From contig JALOPT010000085.1 in the NCBI GenBank assembly GCA_025453715.1, positions 1 to 7,272 of the forward strand: DNA of 7,272 nt. The letters are read 5' to 3'. Source of the stretch: Methanoregulaceae archaeon (GTDB taxonomy: Archaea; Halobacteriota; Methanomicrobia; Methanomicrobiales; Methanospirillaceae). Both the position numbers and the translations under genes were made by a program. Positions 7,145 to 7,272 of this stretch are shown one piece after another. Under the pieces are notes generated by a model. That model saw nothing but the letters and a program-made list of their open reading frames with translations. It made no database searches and was not told the DNA's origin. Numbering within the stretch: position 1 is the stretch's first letter; each line of letters begins with the position of its first letter.

Positions 7145-7272
7145 CTGGCGGCAATCATTTTAGTTGTGAGTGTTTCCTGCTTAAATACCGGGGGCAAAAC
7201 TCCTACTGATATACCGGAAGTCGTACTACCGGAGATGCCTTCCTCAGAGGAGGAGCCAGCGGGATCAACAGG
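7122..7272 (+). CDS. Putative exported lipoprotein, N-terminal part, with apparent frameshift (runs off window)
   Basis: I do not recognise a family. The frame from 7124 to the end of the window is open and encodes a hydrophobic stretch (FVFLAAIILVVSVSC) and then a polar linker rich in T, P, E and S. This is the pattern of a signal peptide, a cysteine that could be lipidated, and the flexible tether common in archaeal surface lipoproteins. The residue at -3 from the cysteine is serine, weaker than the usual L, V or I. That frame has no ATG, GTG or TTG upstream before its stop at 7091-7093. A GTG at 7122, ten bases after GAGGA (7107-7111), is in another frame and stops at 7161-7163. One extra T in the T5 tract at 7140-7144 would join the two as MQFTLLFFLAAIILVVSVSC. 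A sequencing or assembly error, a natural mutation or a non-standard start could each explain this. Confidence 0.45.

Noticed and set aside
7180..7190. CTTAAATACC near the window end, resembling a TATA box for a downstream gene.
   Set aside because: It lies in the lipoprotein-like frame, encoding Cys-Leu-Asn-Thr. The next in-frame ATG at 7235 has no well-spaced ribosome binding site and would leave a protein without its signal peptide.
7090..7209. Small open frame from ATG at 7090 overlapping the end of trmJ.
   Set aside because: It is under 40 residues, has no protein-like pattern, and competes with both trmJ and the hydrophobic lipoprotein-like frame.

Overview
The window reads as a stretch of archaeal chromosome, all genes on the + strand and tightly packed. 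Three features point to Archaea, most likely a methanogen of the Methanomicrobiales: an archaeal-type geranylgeranylglyceryl phosphate synthase (core ether lipids), an archaeal-type topoisomerase IA with the active-site context YPRTDNT, and a cysteine-rich GatB. The order-level placement is inferred from overall similarity to proteins I recall and from the moderately GC-rich base composition judged by eye; no database search was possible.

Layout. Positions 1-1178 hold the 3' part of gatA, whose start and catalytic lysine lie upstream of the window. Positions 1181-2740 hold gatB, two bases after gatA. Positions 2772-5585 hold a long topA (937 residues) with two zinc modules and, after the usual topoisomerase body, four helix-hairpin-helix-like units. 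Positions 5618-6307 hold the geranylgeranylglyceryl phosphate synthase. Positions 6336-7115 hold a TrmJ-type SPOUT RNA methyltransferase. The gaps between these genes are only 2, 31, 32 and 28 bases, so the five probably form one transcription unit. Just after the trmJ stop there is a small hairpin followed by a T-rich tract (7118-7144), the best candidate for the end of that unit. The last 150 bases hold the start of what looks like an exported lipoprotein, but its start codon and its body are in different frames.

How the genes fit together. GatA and GatB are two subunits of the tRNA-dependent amidotransferase GatCAB, which makes Asn-tRNA(Asn) (and in some organisms Gln-tRNA(Gln)) from misacylated tRNA. 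TrmJ 2'-O-methylates tRNA. TopA relaxes negatively supercoiled DNA, and the lipid enzyme commits glycerol-1-phosphate to membrane lipid synthesis. This is a housekeeping cluster, not a defence or mobile region. I saw no tRNA, rRNA, CRISPR array, insertion sequence or integrase. The points most worth a second look are the helix-hairpin-helix tail of TopA and the apparent single-base frameshift at the start of the terminal lipoprotein gene.
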